A stretch of DNA of 64,000 bases. Origin: Comamonas endophytica (GTDB lineage: Bacteria; Pseudomonadota; Gammaproteobacteria; Burkholderiales; Burkholderiaceae_C). The notes beneath the pieces are model-generated. The model ran no database searches, had not been told where the DNA came from, and worked only from the letters and a program-made list of their open reading frames with translations. The stretch is taken from assembly GCF_023634805.2 (NCBI RefSeq), contig NZ_CP106882.1:62001-126000 (forward strand). Reading direction: 5' to 3'. Numbering within the stretch: position 1 is the first letter of the stretch; each line of letters starts with the position of its first letter. The translations under genes and the position numbers were made by a program. Below, in pieces: positions 1 through 7,668 of this stretch.

Positions 1-339
1 GGATGGGGAGCGGTGAGCTGAAGTGGATCATGGGGTTCCTCGGGTTGAAGCGCCCGCATGATCGCAGCCTGCCGCGCCGGCCAACGCGCATCACCTTGCC
101 CGCCTGTCAAGCCCTGCGCGGGCCAGGGAATGAGGCGCGCTGCAAGTCTTCCAAAGCTGCATGGGAGTGCGGCCCAGAGGAGATGGACCTCCTTGCCGAG
201 GTTGGGCGTCCGCCTCGTCAAGGGCGCTTGATGGGGATCAATCACTTGCGATCGGAGGCCGTATTTACCGAATGTTTCGGACGGCCTGCCGGGTATCCGC
301 AGTGCATGATCTGCGCCTGTTCCGGCGTCGCGCATTCGT
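1..339. other. Left edge, no gene recognised
   Basis: Two overlapping plus-strand frames stay open here, but neither gives a protein with recognisable domains, and their composition is that of chance open frames in GC-rich DNA. The stretch ends at a KorB-type operator. I see no RNA gene or repeat in it. Confidence 0.5.
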
Positions 340-352
340 TTTAGCCGCTAAA
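340..352. promoter_or_regulatory. KorB operator (O_B), perfect
   Basis: The 13-base palindrome TTTAGCCGCTAAA matches the O_B consensus of IncP plasmids, TTTAGC(G/C)GCTAAA. It overlaps the stop codon of the deoxyribosyltransferase gene, so it is not placed as a simple promoter operator for that gene. It may act from a distance, as a loading site for the KorB clamp, or on a transcript running leftwards out of the window. Confidence 0.8.
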
Positions 353-847
353 TTCCTGTGTCAACTGACGTAACCGTGCCAGTGCGGCCTTCAGGCCCAG
401 GAAACCATCCTCGCTGCCAAAGGCCACGGCGCTGAGGCTATGGGCCAGCATCAGATTCAGCGGCAAGCCGAAATCCTCGACCTCGCATTGCGCATCGAAC
501 AACTGGCCATGGGGGCTGGCCTGCAGCCGCTGCGCGATCGTGGCCGGCGTCGGGCAGTAGCCCACGACCGGCTTGCCCCGGGCCAGCGCATAGGAGGCCT
601 CCCAGACCGTGCCGCTGTCGGGTTCGAAACCCCGAAAGTCGCGCAGGTTGGCGACCACCGCGTCGGCTCGGTCGATGAGCTGGCGGTTGGCCTGATAGAT
701 GGCCAGCGATTGCCTCTCGGCCTGTGCATCGAGCGGAAACAGCCCGGTGAAGCCGGCTTCGCTGCAGACCGCCTGCATGCGCCGCCCATGTGCGCGCGCA
801 TCGGGATAGAACACTTCGGGTCCGGCAAGATAGACGCTCAAGGACAT
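341..847 (-). CDS. Nucleoside 2-deoxyribosyltransferase family protein
   Basis: This 168-residue cytoplasmic enzyme probably transfers or hydrolyses deoxyribose on nucleosides or nucleotides. The family signatures are visible: an N-terminal YLAGPEVF strand-turn, then the segment DSGTVWEASYA, whose Glu83 is the expected nucleophile, and a hydrophobic GKPVVGY strand. The length is normal for the family. It ends at a KorB operator and lies downstream of korB in the same orientation, about 145 bases away, so it may be a passenger of the plasmid backbone. The exact substrate cannot be read from the sequence. Nucleotide salvage and nucleotide-based phage defence are both possible. Confidence 0.8.
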   Translation of the reverse strand: MSLSVYLAGPEVFYPDARAHGRRMQAVCSEAGFTGLFPLDAQAERQSLAIYQANRQLIDRADAVVANLRDFRGFEPDSGTVWEASYALARGKPVVGYCPTPATIAQRLQASPHGQLFDAQCEVEDFGLPLNLMLAHSLSAVAFGSEDGFLGLKAALARLRQLTQEFSG

Positions 848-939
848 ACGCTCACCTCACAACGATATGCATGGCCAAATGCCTCCCCGTCCATGCTAGG
901 CCTGCCCAGGCGCGCGGTGTGCAGCAGGCGACGCGCTGC

Positions 940-990
940 CTGCGGCCGGAAAAAACCGACGCGCCATGCCGGGCTGCGCCGCTGCCGGTT
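940..990 (-). terminator. Possible terminator of the kor operon
   Basis: On the minus strand just past the korB stop, a GC-rich segment with complementary ends (AAACCG and CGGTTT) is followed by TTTTTTCC. The stem is imperfect and long, so this is a weak call. Confidence 0.35.
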
Positions 991-991
991 T

Positions 992-2086
992 CTAGCCTTC
1001 GAGCAACGCCACCAGCGTCACATGCTGCAGGCTGGCCTGCAGTTCACGGCCGTCATCGATGTACTGGAGCCACGCCACCCCTTCGGCAGGCGGGCGGCGC
1101 TCGAGCATCAGGCGCGCGATGCGGTCCTCGTGGCGCACGTGCACCACGGCTTTCCTGAGCTTTTCCGCCGCCGCAATCTTGCCGCCCTTGGCCGCGAGGG
1201 CTGCGGCAGCCGATGCTGCGGCAGCCGATGCTGCGGCAGCCGATGCTGCGGCAGCCGATGCTGCGGCAGCCGATGCCGCGGCCGGGGGTGCGGCATGGCC
1301 ATTGGGTCCGGGCGCGGGAGCGGCACCGGCCATCGGCGCCGGCGCGTCCTTGGCGTCCAGGAACTCGCGCAGCAGCTTGACCGTGCCACGCGTGATTTCC
1401 TGGCTGGCATCGCCCAGCCAGGCGCTCACGTCCTGCGGCGTCTTCTTGTAGGCCGTCATCAGCTCGTTGACCACGGTCACATCGCGCACCCGGCCCGAAT
1501 TGAAGACCTGGGCCAGCGGCTCGGGCAGGTCCAGCAGCGTCACATGCTGCGAAATGAACGCCGGCGACTTGCTGATGGCCTTGGCGATGTCGCCCTTCTT
1601 GACGCCCTTGGCCAGCTCGCGGCCGATGAAGTCGGCAATCTCGCGCGCCGTCAGCTCGTTGCGCTGCAGATTCTCGACGACCTGGTCGGCTTCGTTGTAA
1701 TCGTTGTCGATGAAGCCCGGAATGCTGTCCAGCCCCGCGCGCTGCGCGCCGCGAAAACGCCGCGCACCGTGGTTGATCAGGTAGCGGCCGGGTGCCTCGG
1801 GGTTCTCGCGCACCGAAATCGGCGTCTTGACCCCGCGCAGGCGGATCGAAGCCGCCAGCTCCTCGAGGCTCTGCTCGGAAAAGCCCGGGTTGTCCTTGGT
1901 GCGCGGCTGGTGCGGGTCCTCGTCGATCAGCGCGATCTCCAGGGCCAGCGGTCCGCCGCCTGCGGCCTGCGCCTCGGGGCCCGCGAGCAGTGCCGACAGG
2001 TCGCCCATTTCCTCCAGGCCCAGGCCGCCCATTGCCATGGCGGATGCCTTGCCAGCCGCAGTTTGCTTCTTCGCTGCAATTTTCAT
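992..2086 (-). CDS. korB: KorB-like ParB-family partition protein and global repressor
   Basis: A 364-residue ParB/Spo0J-family protein closely resembling IncP KorB. It should bind O_B operators, repress backbone promoters and act with IncC in partition. Visible parts are the ParB N-terminal domain (about residues 50-150) with the NHGARRFRG nucleotide-binding box (105-113), a helix-turn-helix (about 165-190, KKGDIAKAISKSPAFISQH), and an Ala/Pro/Ser linker (about 248-300) before a small C-terminal dimerisation domain. Part of the linker is coded by a tandem repeat. The ATG overlaps the incC stop as ATGA, indicating translational coupling. Perfect O_B sites in the window support the assignment. 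The family includes CTP-dependent sliding clamps. Confidence 0.93.
   Translation of the reverse strand: MKIAAKKQTAAGKASAMAMGGLGLEEMGDLSALLAGPEAQAAGGGPLALEIALIDEDPHQPRTKDNPGFSEQSLEELAASIRLRGVKTPISVRENPEAPGRYLINHGARRFRGAQRAGLDSIPGFIDNDYNEADQVVENLQRNELTAREIADFIGRELAKGVKKGDIAKAISKSPAFISQHVTLLDLPEPLAQVFNSGRVRDVTVVNELMTAYKKTPQDVSAWLGDASQEITRGTVKLLREFLDAKDAPAPMAGAAPAPGPNGHAAPPAAASAAAASAAAASAAAASAAAASAAAALAAKGGKIAAAEKLRKAVVHVRHEDRIARLMLERRPPAEGVAWLQYIDDGRELQASLQHVTLVALLEG
1201..1275. repeat. 15-bp tandem repeat inside korB, five units
   Basis: Five identical copies of CTGCGGCAGCCGATG stand head to tail without a mismatch. Fifteen bases keep the reading frame, and on the coding (minus) strand each unit adds five residues, giving an ASAAA-type run. 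The run forms part of the linker between the KorB DNA-binding and dimerisation domains. Such repeats change copy number easily by slippage. Confidence 0.95.
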
Positions 2087-2856
2087 TGCGCAATCTCCAT
2101 TTTTTCAAAGACATGGGCCGCCAGGCTGCGCACTTCCTGCGTGGCCTTGCGGGCGGCGGTCTTGCGGATCTTCCATACCGGCACACCGGAAGCCAGCGCA
2201 TCGGCGATGCTGCTGCGCAGGCCGATGCTGACCGGTACGATCAATTGGGGGTAGGCCGCCTTGAGCTCGGCCAGATGGCGCACGTGGCGCGGGTTCCTGG
2301 CATCCACCTTGGACGGCACCATGCCCAGGAACTGCAGCGACTTGTTTTCCTTGCGCACGTTCATGATGGTGGTGAGCATCATCTTGATGCCCTGGATGCT
2401 GTAGGCCTCGAGTTCGATGGGCGACAGCACGCAGTCCGCGGCATACAGCGCCGCCACCAGCGCCACGCCCAGGCCCGGTGCGGTGTCGATCAGGCAGATA
2501 TCGAAGCCCTGGTCCGCCAGCGCCTCGATGTTCGCTTTCATGTTCTTCTTGGCCTTGGGCAGCGGCAGGAAGACAGCGTTGGCCAGCTCCGGGTCGGCCT
2601 CGATCAGCACCAGGCGCGGGCCGTCGCCCTCGGCCTGTGCCGCCTGCTGCCAACCGTCGGCCGGTACCGGGCCGAACAGTTGGCTGGCCCGCGCCTCGAT
2701 CCGGTATTGCCCCAGCGTGTAGGAAGCATTGGCCTGGGTGTCGAGATCGATCACCGCCACGCTGAGGCCACGCTCGAGAAAGTCAAACGCCAGGTGCACC
2801 ACGCTGGAGGTCTTGCCGACTCCGCCTTTTTGCTGTGCTACGACCAAGGTCTTCAT
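2083..2856 (-). CDS. incC: IncC-like ParA-family partition ATPase
   Basis: A 257-residue ParA/MinD-type ATPase with the deviant Walker A motif KGGVGKT at residues 10-16, the DLDTQAN switch and the DTAPGLG Walker B-like segment. This is the size of the short IncC2 form of IncP plasmids. It should drive segregation together with KorB. The ATG overlaps the korA stop, and its own stop overlaps the korB start, each by four bases. The same frame stays open upstream to 3114 across korA, which resembles the longer IncC1 form of RK2. I annotate the short form because its start is coupled to korA. Confidence 0.92.
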   Translation of the reverse strand: MKTLVVAQQKGGVGKTSSVVHLAFDFLERGLSVAVIDLDTQANASYTLGQYRIEARASQLFGPVPADGWQQAAQAEGDGPRLVLIEADPELANAVFLPLPKAKKNMKANIEALADQGFDICLIDTAPGLGVALVAALYAADCVLSPIELEAYSIQGIKMMLTTIMNVRKENKSLQFLGMVPSKVDARNPRHVRHLAELKAAYPQLIVPVSIGLRSSIADALASGVPVWKIRKTAARKATQEVRSLAAHVFEKMEIAQ

Positions 2857-3149
2857 ATTTTTGATCCGTTGTTCCTGGCCTTCGCATGCTCGGCCCATTG
2901 CTTGACGATGAATGCCTGGTGCTGCGGCAGCACGGCGGACACCCGCTCGTGACCGGCGGGAATGTGCGCGCGCCAGATGCGCTGCACTGCCTGGGACACC
3001 GCCCCCTTGCTCAGGCCCAGGGTCTGCACGAACGAAGCCTGGGTCAGCCCGCGCACCAGCACGCCATGGGCGATTTCCAACGTCTGCGCGCCCACGTCCA
3101 GGCCGTCGATGCATTGCTGAAACTGCGCCTCGCTAAGCCGTTTTCCCAT
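2853..3149 (-). CDS. korA: KorA-like transcriptional repressor (TrfB family)
   Basis: This 98-residue protein has an N-terminal helix-turn-helix (about residues 36-56, LTQASFVQTLGLSKGAVSQAV region) and a C-terminal dimerisation segment, VSAVLPQHQAFIVKQW (70-85), typical of KorA/TrfB. It should bind GTTTAGCTAAAC, and a perfect copy lies 55 bases upstream of its start, so autoregulation is likely. It is the first gene of korA-incC-korB. The C-terminal segment is shared with the TrbA-like regulator at 26 kb, as is known for IncP plasmids. Confidence 0.93.
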   Translation of the reverse strand: MGKRLSEAQFQQCIDGLDVGAQTLEIAHGVLVRGLTQASFVQTLGLSKGAVSQAVQRIWRAHIPAGHERVSAVLPQHQAFIVKQWAEHAKARNNGSKI

Positions 3150-3203
3150 GGGCTTCCACCGATCTGTTGCGAGCCCGCACCCGGGAGATCTTCCTGGGCA
3201 CAG

Positions 3204-3215
3204 GTTTAGCTAAAC
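3204..3215. promoter_or_regulatory. KorA operator (O_A), perfect
   Basis: The sequence GTTTAGCTAAAC is the exact 12-base palindrome bound by IncP KorA. It lies 55 bases upstream of korA. The internal TAGCTA may serve as the -10 element read towards korA, although I find no strong -35 hexamer at the matching distance. Confidence 0.9.
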
Positions 3216-3233
3216 TTCATTCCAAGCGCCAGA

Positions 3234-3248
3234 TTTTAGCTGCTAAAA
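3234..3248. promoter_or_regulatory. KorB-type operator next to the KorA operator
   Basis: TTTTAGCTGCTAAAA is a perfect palindrome around a central base. Its 13-base core, TTTAGCTGCTAAA, differs from the IncP O_B consensus only at the central position (T instead of G or C). It lies 18 bases beyond O_A, giving the paired O_A/O_B layout of the IncP korA promoter. Confidence 0.8.
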
Positions 3249-3298
3249 GCCGGTGCACGGGTCTGCCAGGGCGTTGTTTTTCCTGGATCCCGTCCAGT

Positions 3299-4048
3299 TC
3301 AGGAAACCTTCACCGAACGGCCGATGAAATGGATCGGCCCGGTCGGACGGCCCGTGGGCGAGCCGGTGCGCGGCTCGAGCGTCAGCTCGAACAGCTGGTT
3401 CGGCTGCACACCCGGGATCCGGTCCAGCGGAATCTGCACGCTCTGTCCGGGCTCGACCAGGCCCAGCGATACCGGTGTGTTCCAGCTGTCGGCCTTGGTC
3501 CACAGCTCCAGTGCCTTGTCCTCGGGAATTTCTGCCGCGACCAACGGAATCAGTTCGATGCGCTTGGCGCTGCTGGTCTGCATGACCCAGCCGGGCGCGC
3601 GGTCGCCAGGAGCCACCAGCACCACCATGTAGCGCGTGCCGGGCTGCGGCGCCGCCGCCTGCACGACCAGCAGCGCGGCCAGCAGCGATGCCAGCGCGAA
3701 GCCGCCCGCCGCCAGTCCGCGCCACAATCGCAGCGACTCCAAGTCGCGCCACCACGGCAGTGGCCTGGCGCGTGCGGGGGCCGCGGGTGCACGCTGCAGC
3801 TCCAGGCTGCGCGCAATGCGCTGCCACAGATACTCGGGGGGCGCGACCGGCTCGACCAATGACAGCAGCGGCACGAAACGCTGCTCCCAGGCCGCCACGG
3901 CCTCGCGCAGGGCAGGGTTGCCTGGCAGCCGTGCCTCGACCTCCCGGCGCTCTTCCTGTGTCAACGTACCCAGCACATATTCACCAGCCAGCGCCTGCAG
4001 CTGCGCGTCGCCATCCAGCGGAAAATTCTCGGAGTTGTTCTGGTTCAT
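3299..4048 (-). CDS. Anti-sigma factor, RskA type
   Basis: This 249-residue protein has a cytosolic N-terminal zinc-finger-like/ASD region (LAGEYVLGTLTQEERREVEARL), one membrane helix in the middle (LAAGGFALASLLAALLVV) and a C-terminal periplasmic domain with ALELWTKADSW and SLGLVEPGQ, typical of RskA. It should hold the neighbouring ECF sigma factor inactive until an outside signal arrives. The ATG overlaps the sigma gene stop by four bases, which sets the start and shows coupling. An in-frame extension into the sigma gene is rejected for that reason. Confidence 0.88.
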   Translation of the reverse strand: MNQNNSENFPLDGDAQLQALAGEYVLGTLTQEERREVEARLPGNPALREAVAAWEQRFVPLLSLVEPVAPPEYLWQRIARSLELQRAPAAPARARPLPWWRDLESLRLWRGLAAGGFALASLLAALLVVQAAAPQPGTRYMVVLVAPGDRAPGWVMQTSSAKRIELIPLVAAEIPEDKALELWTKADSWNTPVSLGLVEPGQSVQIPLDRIPGVQPNQLFELTLEPRTGSPTGRPTGPIHFIGRSVKVS

Positions 4049-4665
4049 GACATGCACGCCCGCAAGGCCAACAGGCTGCGCTGGATCCAGGCTTTCACCG
4101 TCCCCAGCGGCGCGGCAACGCGCGCCGCGATTTCCCTTTGCGACATCCCCTCGACGTAGGCGTACAGGATGCAATCGCGGCGCACCGGTTCGAGTTCGGA
4201 CAGGCAGTGCCCCACGCGCTCGGCGCTGTCGGCCCACTGCCCCGAGCGGCTCATGGCCTCCCATGCGGCAAACGAAGCCTGGTCATCGATCACCTGCAGG
4301 ATCTCGTGCGCCACGTCCGCAGTGCGGCTGTCGTCGCGGCGGGCATTCAAGGCCAGGTTGCGCGCCACGCTGTAGATCCACCCGCGTGCCGAGCCGCGCG
4401 CCGGATCGAAGCTCGCGGCGCGGCTCCAGATATTGACGCAGGCATCGTGCAGCACGTCCTCGGCCAGCGCAGCATCGCGCACGATGCGCCGCACCACGCC
4501 AAACAGGCGCGCGGCTTCCTGCTCGTAGAGCCTTTGCATGGCGCCACGCTCACCCGCGGCGCAGGCCTGCAAGGTGGCTTCATAGTCGAAATCTTCCACG
4601 GGAACAGGCAAGTGAGGACTCCAGGCGGCAGGGATGGAATGGCGCGCAAGGCATCGGCGCGACAC
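4045..4665 (-). CDS. ECF-type RNA polymerase sigma factor
   Basis: The protein has sigma region 2 (about residues 45-95, with AEDVLHDACVNIWSRAASFD) and region 4 (MSQREIAARVAAPLGTVKAWIQRSL), the layout of group 4 (ECF) sigma factors. It pairs with the RskA-like anti-sigma gene directly downstream. The furthest start is a GTG at 4665, giving 206 residues. That is slightly long, and a start near the LPVPVEDFDYEA segment is just as possible. SigK-like sigma factors commonly respond to oxidative or envelope stress, but the regulon here is unknown. Confidence 0.85.
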   Translation of the reverse strand: MSRRCLARHSIPAAWSPHLPVPVEDFDYEATLQACAAGERGAMQRLYEQEAARLFGVVRRIVRDAALAEDVLHDACVNIWSRAASFDPARGSARGWIYSVARNLALNARRDDSRTADVAHEILQVIDDQASFAAWEAMSRSGQWADSAERVGHCLSELEPVRRDCILYAYVEGMSQREIAARVAAPLGTVKAWIQRSLLALRACMS

Positions 4666-4715
4666 GCGAACGACGCATCATGCCATGGAGGCGCGGGGCT
4701 TGCGGCAAGCTTGCC

Positions 4716-5549
4716 TCAACCAAAGCGGAAGGCCGACAGCCGGGTCTTCATCACCTGCTGCGAGTAGATCCTGCGGCCGCGGTCCTTGCCGGCCGCACCG
4801 GCAGCCACCAGCAGTGGCATCAGGTGCTCCTCCTGGCCTGGTGGATGGCAATGGTGGGCGTAGGGTGCCCCGTCCCACTGCCGCAGCGAGGCGTTGCGCT
4901 GCAGCGGATCGGCCTGCACCGCGTCCGTCAGCCACTCGTCGAAGGCTTCGGAAGGCGCGGTGTAGCGCGCATCGCCATAGCCGCGCATATTGTGGAAGCT
5001 CATGCCGCTGCCGATGATCAATACGCCCTCGGCCCGCAGGCCGGCAAGGGCAGCACCCGCCGCCAGGTGCGCCGCAGGATCGAGATCGGCGCGCAGCGAC
5101 AGCTGCACCACCGGTATATCGGCTGCGGGGAACATCAGCTTGAGCGGAATGAAGACCCCATGGTCCAGGCCGCGCTCGGCATCCAGGGCGCTTTGAAGCC
5201 CGGCATCCGCGAGCCGATGCGCCATTCGTGCGGCGAGGGCTGCATCGCCTGGAGCCGGATAGGCCAGCTGGTAGGTGTGCGGTGGAAAGCCATGGTAGTC
5301 ATAAATCAATTCGGGACATGCGCTGGCGGTCACGCTGAAAGCCGGTGCCTGCCAATGGCCCGATATGAGCATGATGGCCCGCGGCTTCTCCGGCAGCGTG
5401 CCCGCTGCACCTGCGAGAAATTCCGCCATCTCGTTCCAGGTATCCGCGGGCGACCAGTCCATGAAAAAGCATGGGCCTGCGCCGTGCGGAATGAAAAGCA
5501 CCGGCTGCAAAACGCAGGCAGCGGCAGAAGCGGGGGTAGCGTCGGGCAT
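4716..5549 (-). CDS. DODA-type extradiol ring-cleavage dioxygenase
   Basis: A 277-residue class III extradiol dioxygenase of the YgiD/4,5-DOPA dioxygenase family. Metal-ligand regions are visible: FIPHGAGPCFF near the N-terminus, ISGHWQAP, the LDHGVFIPL histidine, and SGMSFHN. Such enzymes open catechol-type rings using a metal ion and oxygen. The ATG at 5549 starts directly before the conserved N-terminus, so upstream in-frame codons are excluded. It stands divergent from a LysR gene 109 bases away, its probable regulator. Function on a particular phenol is not shown. Confidence 0.88.
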   Translation of the reverse strand: MPDATPASAAACVLQPVLFIPHGAGPCFFMDWSPADTWNEMAEFLAGAAGTLPEKPRAIMLISGHWQAPAFSVTASACPELIYDYHGFPPHTYQLAYPAPGDAALAARMAHRLADAGLQSALDAERGLDHGVFIPLKLMFPAADIPVVQLSLRADLDPAAHLAAGAALAGLRAEGVLIIGSGMSFHNMRGYGDARYTAPSEAFDEWLTDAVQADPLQRNASLRQWDGAPYAHHCHPPGQEEHLMPLLVAAGAAGKDRGRRIYSQQVMKTRLSAFRFG

Positions 5550-5583
5550 GGCGGAGTCTCTGAAGCAAAAACGGGAGCGACCT

Positions 5584-5615
5584 GGAATGATATTCCCATC
5601 TGCCAAAGATAGAAT
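5584..5615 (+). promoter_or_regulatory. Divergent promoter region with palindrome
   Basis: Between the dioxygenase and LysR genes lie the perfect inverted repeat GGAATGATATTCC (5584-5596) and, on the plus strand, TAGAAT (5610-5615), a good -10 hexamer for the LysR gene. The palindrome is the likely LysR binding site. Confidence 0.45.
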
Positions 5616-5658
5616 CATCCATTATTCACTTACACCTCCTACCAGGAGTGAGAAATCA

Positions 5659-6591
5659 ATGCTCGATCGCGTGACCGGCATGCAGGTGTTCGTCGCGGCA
5701 GCCGCCCATGCCAGCCTGTCGGCCGCTGCCCGCGTGACCGGCATGTCGCCCGCCATGGCCACCAAGCATGTCGATGCGCTGGAGGCCCGGCTGGGCATCA
5801 AGCTGCTGCACCGCACCACCCGGCGGCTGACGCTGACCGGCGCGGGCGCGGATTATCTGGCTGCGTGCAGGCGCATCCTGCAGGAGTTGAACGAAGCCGA
5901 ATCGGAATTGGCGGCGCAGCGTATCGAAGCGGTTGGACGGCTGCGCCTGAATCTGCCTTTGTCCTTTGGAACGCGCTTCGTTGCGCCGCTTTTGCCCGAA
6001 TTCAGCCGGCGCTATCCGCAGGTGCAGGTCGAGTTGGGACTGAGCGATGCGCAGCAGGATCTGATCCATGGCGGCTGGGACCTTGCCATCCGCATCGGCC
6101 ATCTGGCGGACAGTGCGCTCAAGGCGCGGCGCCTGGGCGATTGTCCCATGCGGGTCTGTGCCGCGCCGGCTTACCTGGCCCGGCATGGCATGCCGCGGCG
6201 GGTGGCCGAACTCTCCGGACACAACTGCCTGAGCTACACCCTGTCGCCGATGCAGGCAGGCGGCACCTGGGCCTTCGGCACCAGAGGCGAGATCCAGGTG
6301 CCGGTGCAGGGCAACCTCACGGCCAACAATGGCGACGCGCTGCTTGCCGCCGCATTGGGCGGCCAGGGCGTGATCTACCAGCCCGTATTCATCGTGGCCG
6401 ATGCGCTGGACAAAGGCAGGCTGCAGGCGCTGGAGCTCGACCAGCCGGCGCTCGACCTGGGAGGGCTGCATGTGCTGTTCCCCCCGGACCGGCGCCTGTC
6501 GGCCAAGGTCAGGGCGATGATCGACTTTCTGGTGGAAAGCCTGGCTGCTGCGCCGGCCGGTGTGGCTGCGGCGCCACCAGCGGCACGATGA
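5659..6591 (+). CDS. LysR-family transcriptional regulator
   Basis: A 310-residue LysR protein. Its N-terminal winged helix (about residues 1-60, SLSAAARVTGMSPAMATKHVDALEARLG) is followed by the usual HRTTRRLTLTGAG segment and a periplasmic-binding-like effector domain (about 90-295). The ATG at 5659 follows AGGAGTGAG and begins exactly at the family N-terminus, so the longer open frame is not used. The gene is divergent from the dioxygenase gene and probably controls it. It belongs to the CrgA/DsdC-like group common in Burkholderiales. The effector is unknown. Confidence 0.9.
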   Translation: MLDRVTGMQVFVAAAAHASLSAAARVTGMSPAMATKHVDALEARLGIKLLHRTTRRLTLTGAGADYLAACRRILQELNEAESELAAQRIEAVGRLRLNLPLSFGTRFVAPLLPEFSRRYPQVQVELGLSDAQQDLIHGGWDLAIRIGHLADSALKARRLGDCPMRVCAAPAYLARHGMPRRVAELSGHNCLSYTLSPMQAGGTWAFGTRGEIQVPVQGNLTANNGDALLAAALGGQGVIYQPVFIVADALDKGRLQALELDQPALDLGGLHVLFPPDRRLSAKVRAMIDFLVESLAAAPAGVAAAPPAAR

Positions 6592-6618
6592 GATGCCTAC
6601 CGGTGGCGCGTGTACTCC

Positions 6619-7173
6619 TTACTTCCAGAAGATGTAGTCCGCTTGGTACATGACCGTCTGGCGTTGGCCCTTGTTGCCGGCGGTGCAGGCCATGGCCGGA
6701 GCCACGCCGCCCTTGAGGGCCACGCGCTGGATGTAGGTCACACCGGTGAGCGCGCCGCTGCCCATGGCCGGATTGGCCTTGACCAGTTGATAGGGCAGAT
6801 TGCCTTCGCCTGCTGGCGCGACAGACAATTGCGTAGCCGTGACCTTGGAGCCATCCAGCGCTTCCCAGGTAGCCGGCGGTCCATAGTAAGTACCCACTTT
6901 CTTGCCTGTGCGGTCCATCAGATCGGCCTGCGGACCCACGAAGAACCACTCCATCTGGCCGGGTGCATTGGCCTTGTCGCGGCATTCATAAGTGATCTGG
7001 CCGCGGCCTGTGGTTTCCCATGCCACCTGGTTACCTGCCGGCACGCGGATGCTTTGCGGAACGCTGGCGGGATCGAAGGTTTGCGTCCTGGACATCGCGC
7101 CACAGGCGGTAAGCAGCACTGCGGATGCGATCACACCGACGGGCATGAGGACGGAAGCAGAAAGCGTTTTCAT
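6619..7173 (-). CDS. DUF3455 lipoprotein
   Basis: A 184-residue protein with a lipoprotein signal peptide (lipobox VLLTAC, Cys24), followed by a DUF3455 domain. Features include PQSIRVPAGNQVAWETTGRG, ITYECRD, and the segments WFFVGPQADL and YYGPPATWEALDGSKV. The domain is found in secreted bacterial and fungal proteins of unknown role. The ATG is chosen for the signal peptide. It is convergent with the LysR gene and monocistronic. Confidence 0.85.
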   Translation of the reverse strand: MKTLSASVLMPVGVIASAVLLTACGAMSRTQTFDPASVPQSIRVPAGNQVAWETTGRGQITYECRDKANAPGQMEWFFVGPQADLMDRTGKKVGTYYGPPATWEALDGSKVTATQLSVAPAGEGNLPYQLVKANPAMGSGALTGVTYIQRVALKGGVAPAMACTAGNKGQRQTVMYQADYIFWK

Positions 7174-7668
7174 AACGGTTCTCCAATGAAGTGGTTGAAG
7201 GCAGGCAACTCGGCGAGCTGCTGCTGTCACTACCCGGGAGAAGGCGATCTGGATGCAGCAAAAGCAAAATAATTTTCGTGGTGGGCGCGCAGGCAGGGTC
7301 TTCAGGACCGGTCGCAGGGGACTGACCCCGAACCGGTGTGGCATGGCTTGGCCGCACAAGCTGTCTGCTTCAAGACCCTCGGCGGCCTGAGTGGCAAGCC
7401 AGTGGCGCTGCCGCCATTGCGCCCGCCAAGCATGCATCCCCGGGTCCAGCTCGACAAAAGCTGGGCGGATTCAGGAGCGATTGCCTCAGCCTCGTGCACC
7501 CTGTGCATAGCGGTGCTGCCTGCCTGCCGTATTGCCAGCAAATTGCACATCAAAAATCACGCCCCGCGGTTGTTTTCTTTAGATTGTGGTTTTGGAACCC
7601 TGATTTAGAGGCGTCAGTGCTGACGTCTGGTGGCCTCGAAGTTATCCACATCGCATATGCATTGCCGC
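7174..7668. other. Intergenic region downstream of rep, possible origin
   Basis: About 500 bases without a gene. The part at 7540-7612 is noticeably AT-richer than its surroundings, followed by the inverted repeat CGTCAG-TG-CTGACG (7612-7625) and a perfect DnaA box. No iteron array is visible. The position beside rep makes it a candidate replication origin, by inference only. Confidence 0.35.
7642..7650 (+). promoter_or_regulatory. DnaA box
   Basis: TTATCCACA is a perfect match to the bacterial DnaA box. It lies 19 bases beyond the rep stop codon, beside an AT-rich stretch. Confidence 0.5.

Noticed and set aside
440..2254. 604-codon plus-strand open frame opposite korB
   Set aside because: It is the antisense shadow of korB and the deoxyribosyltransferase gene. 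It has no domain and an extreme composition, with Cys/Gly/Ser runs from the tandem repeat.
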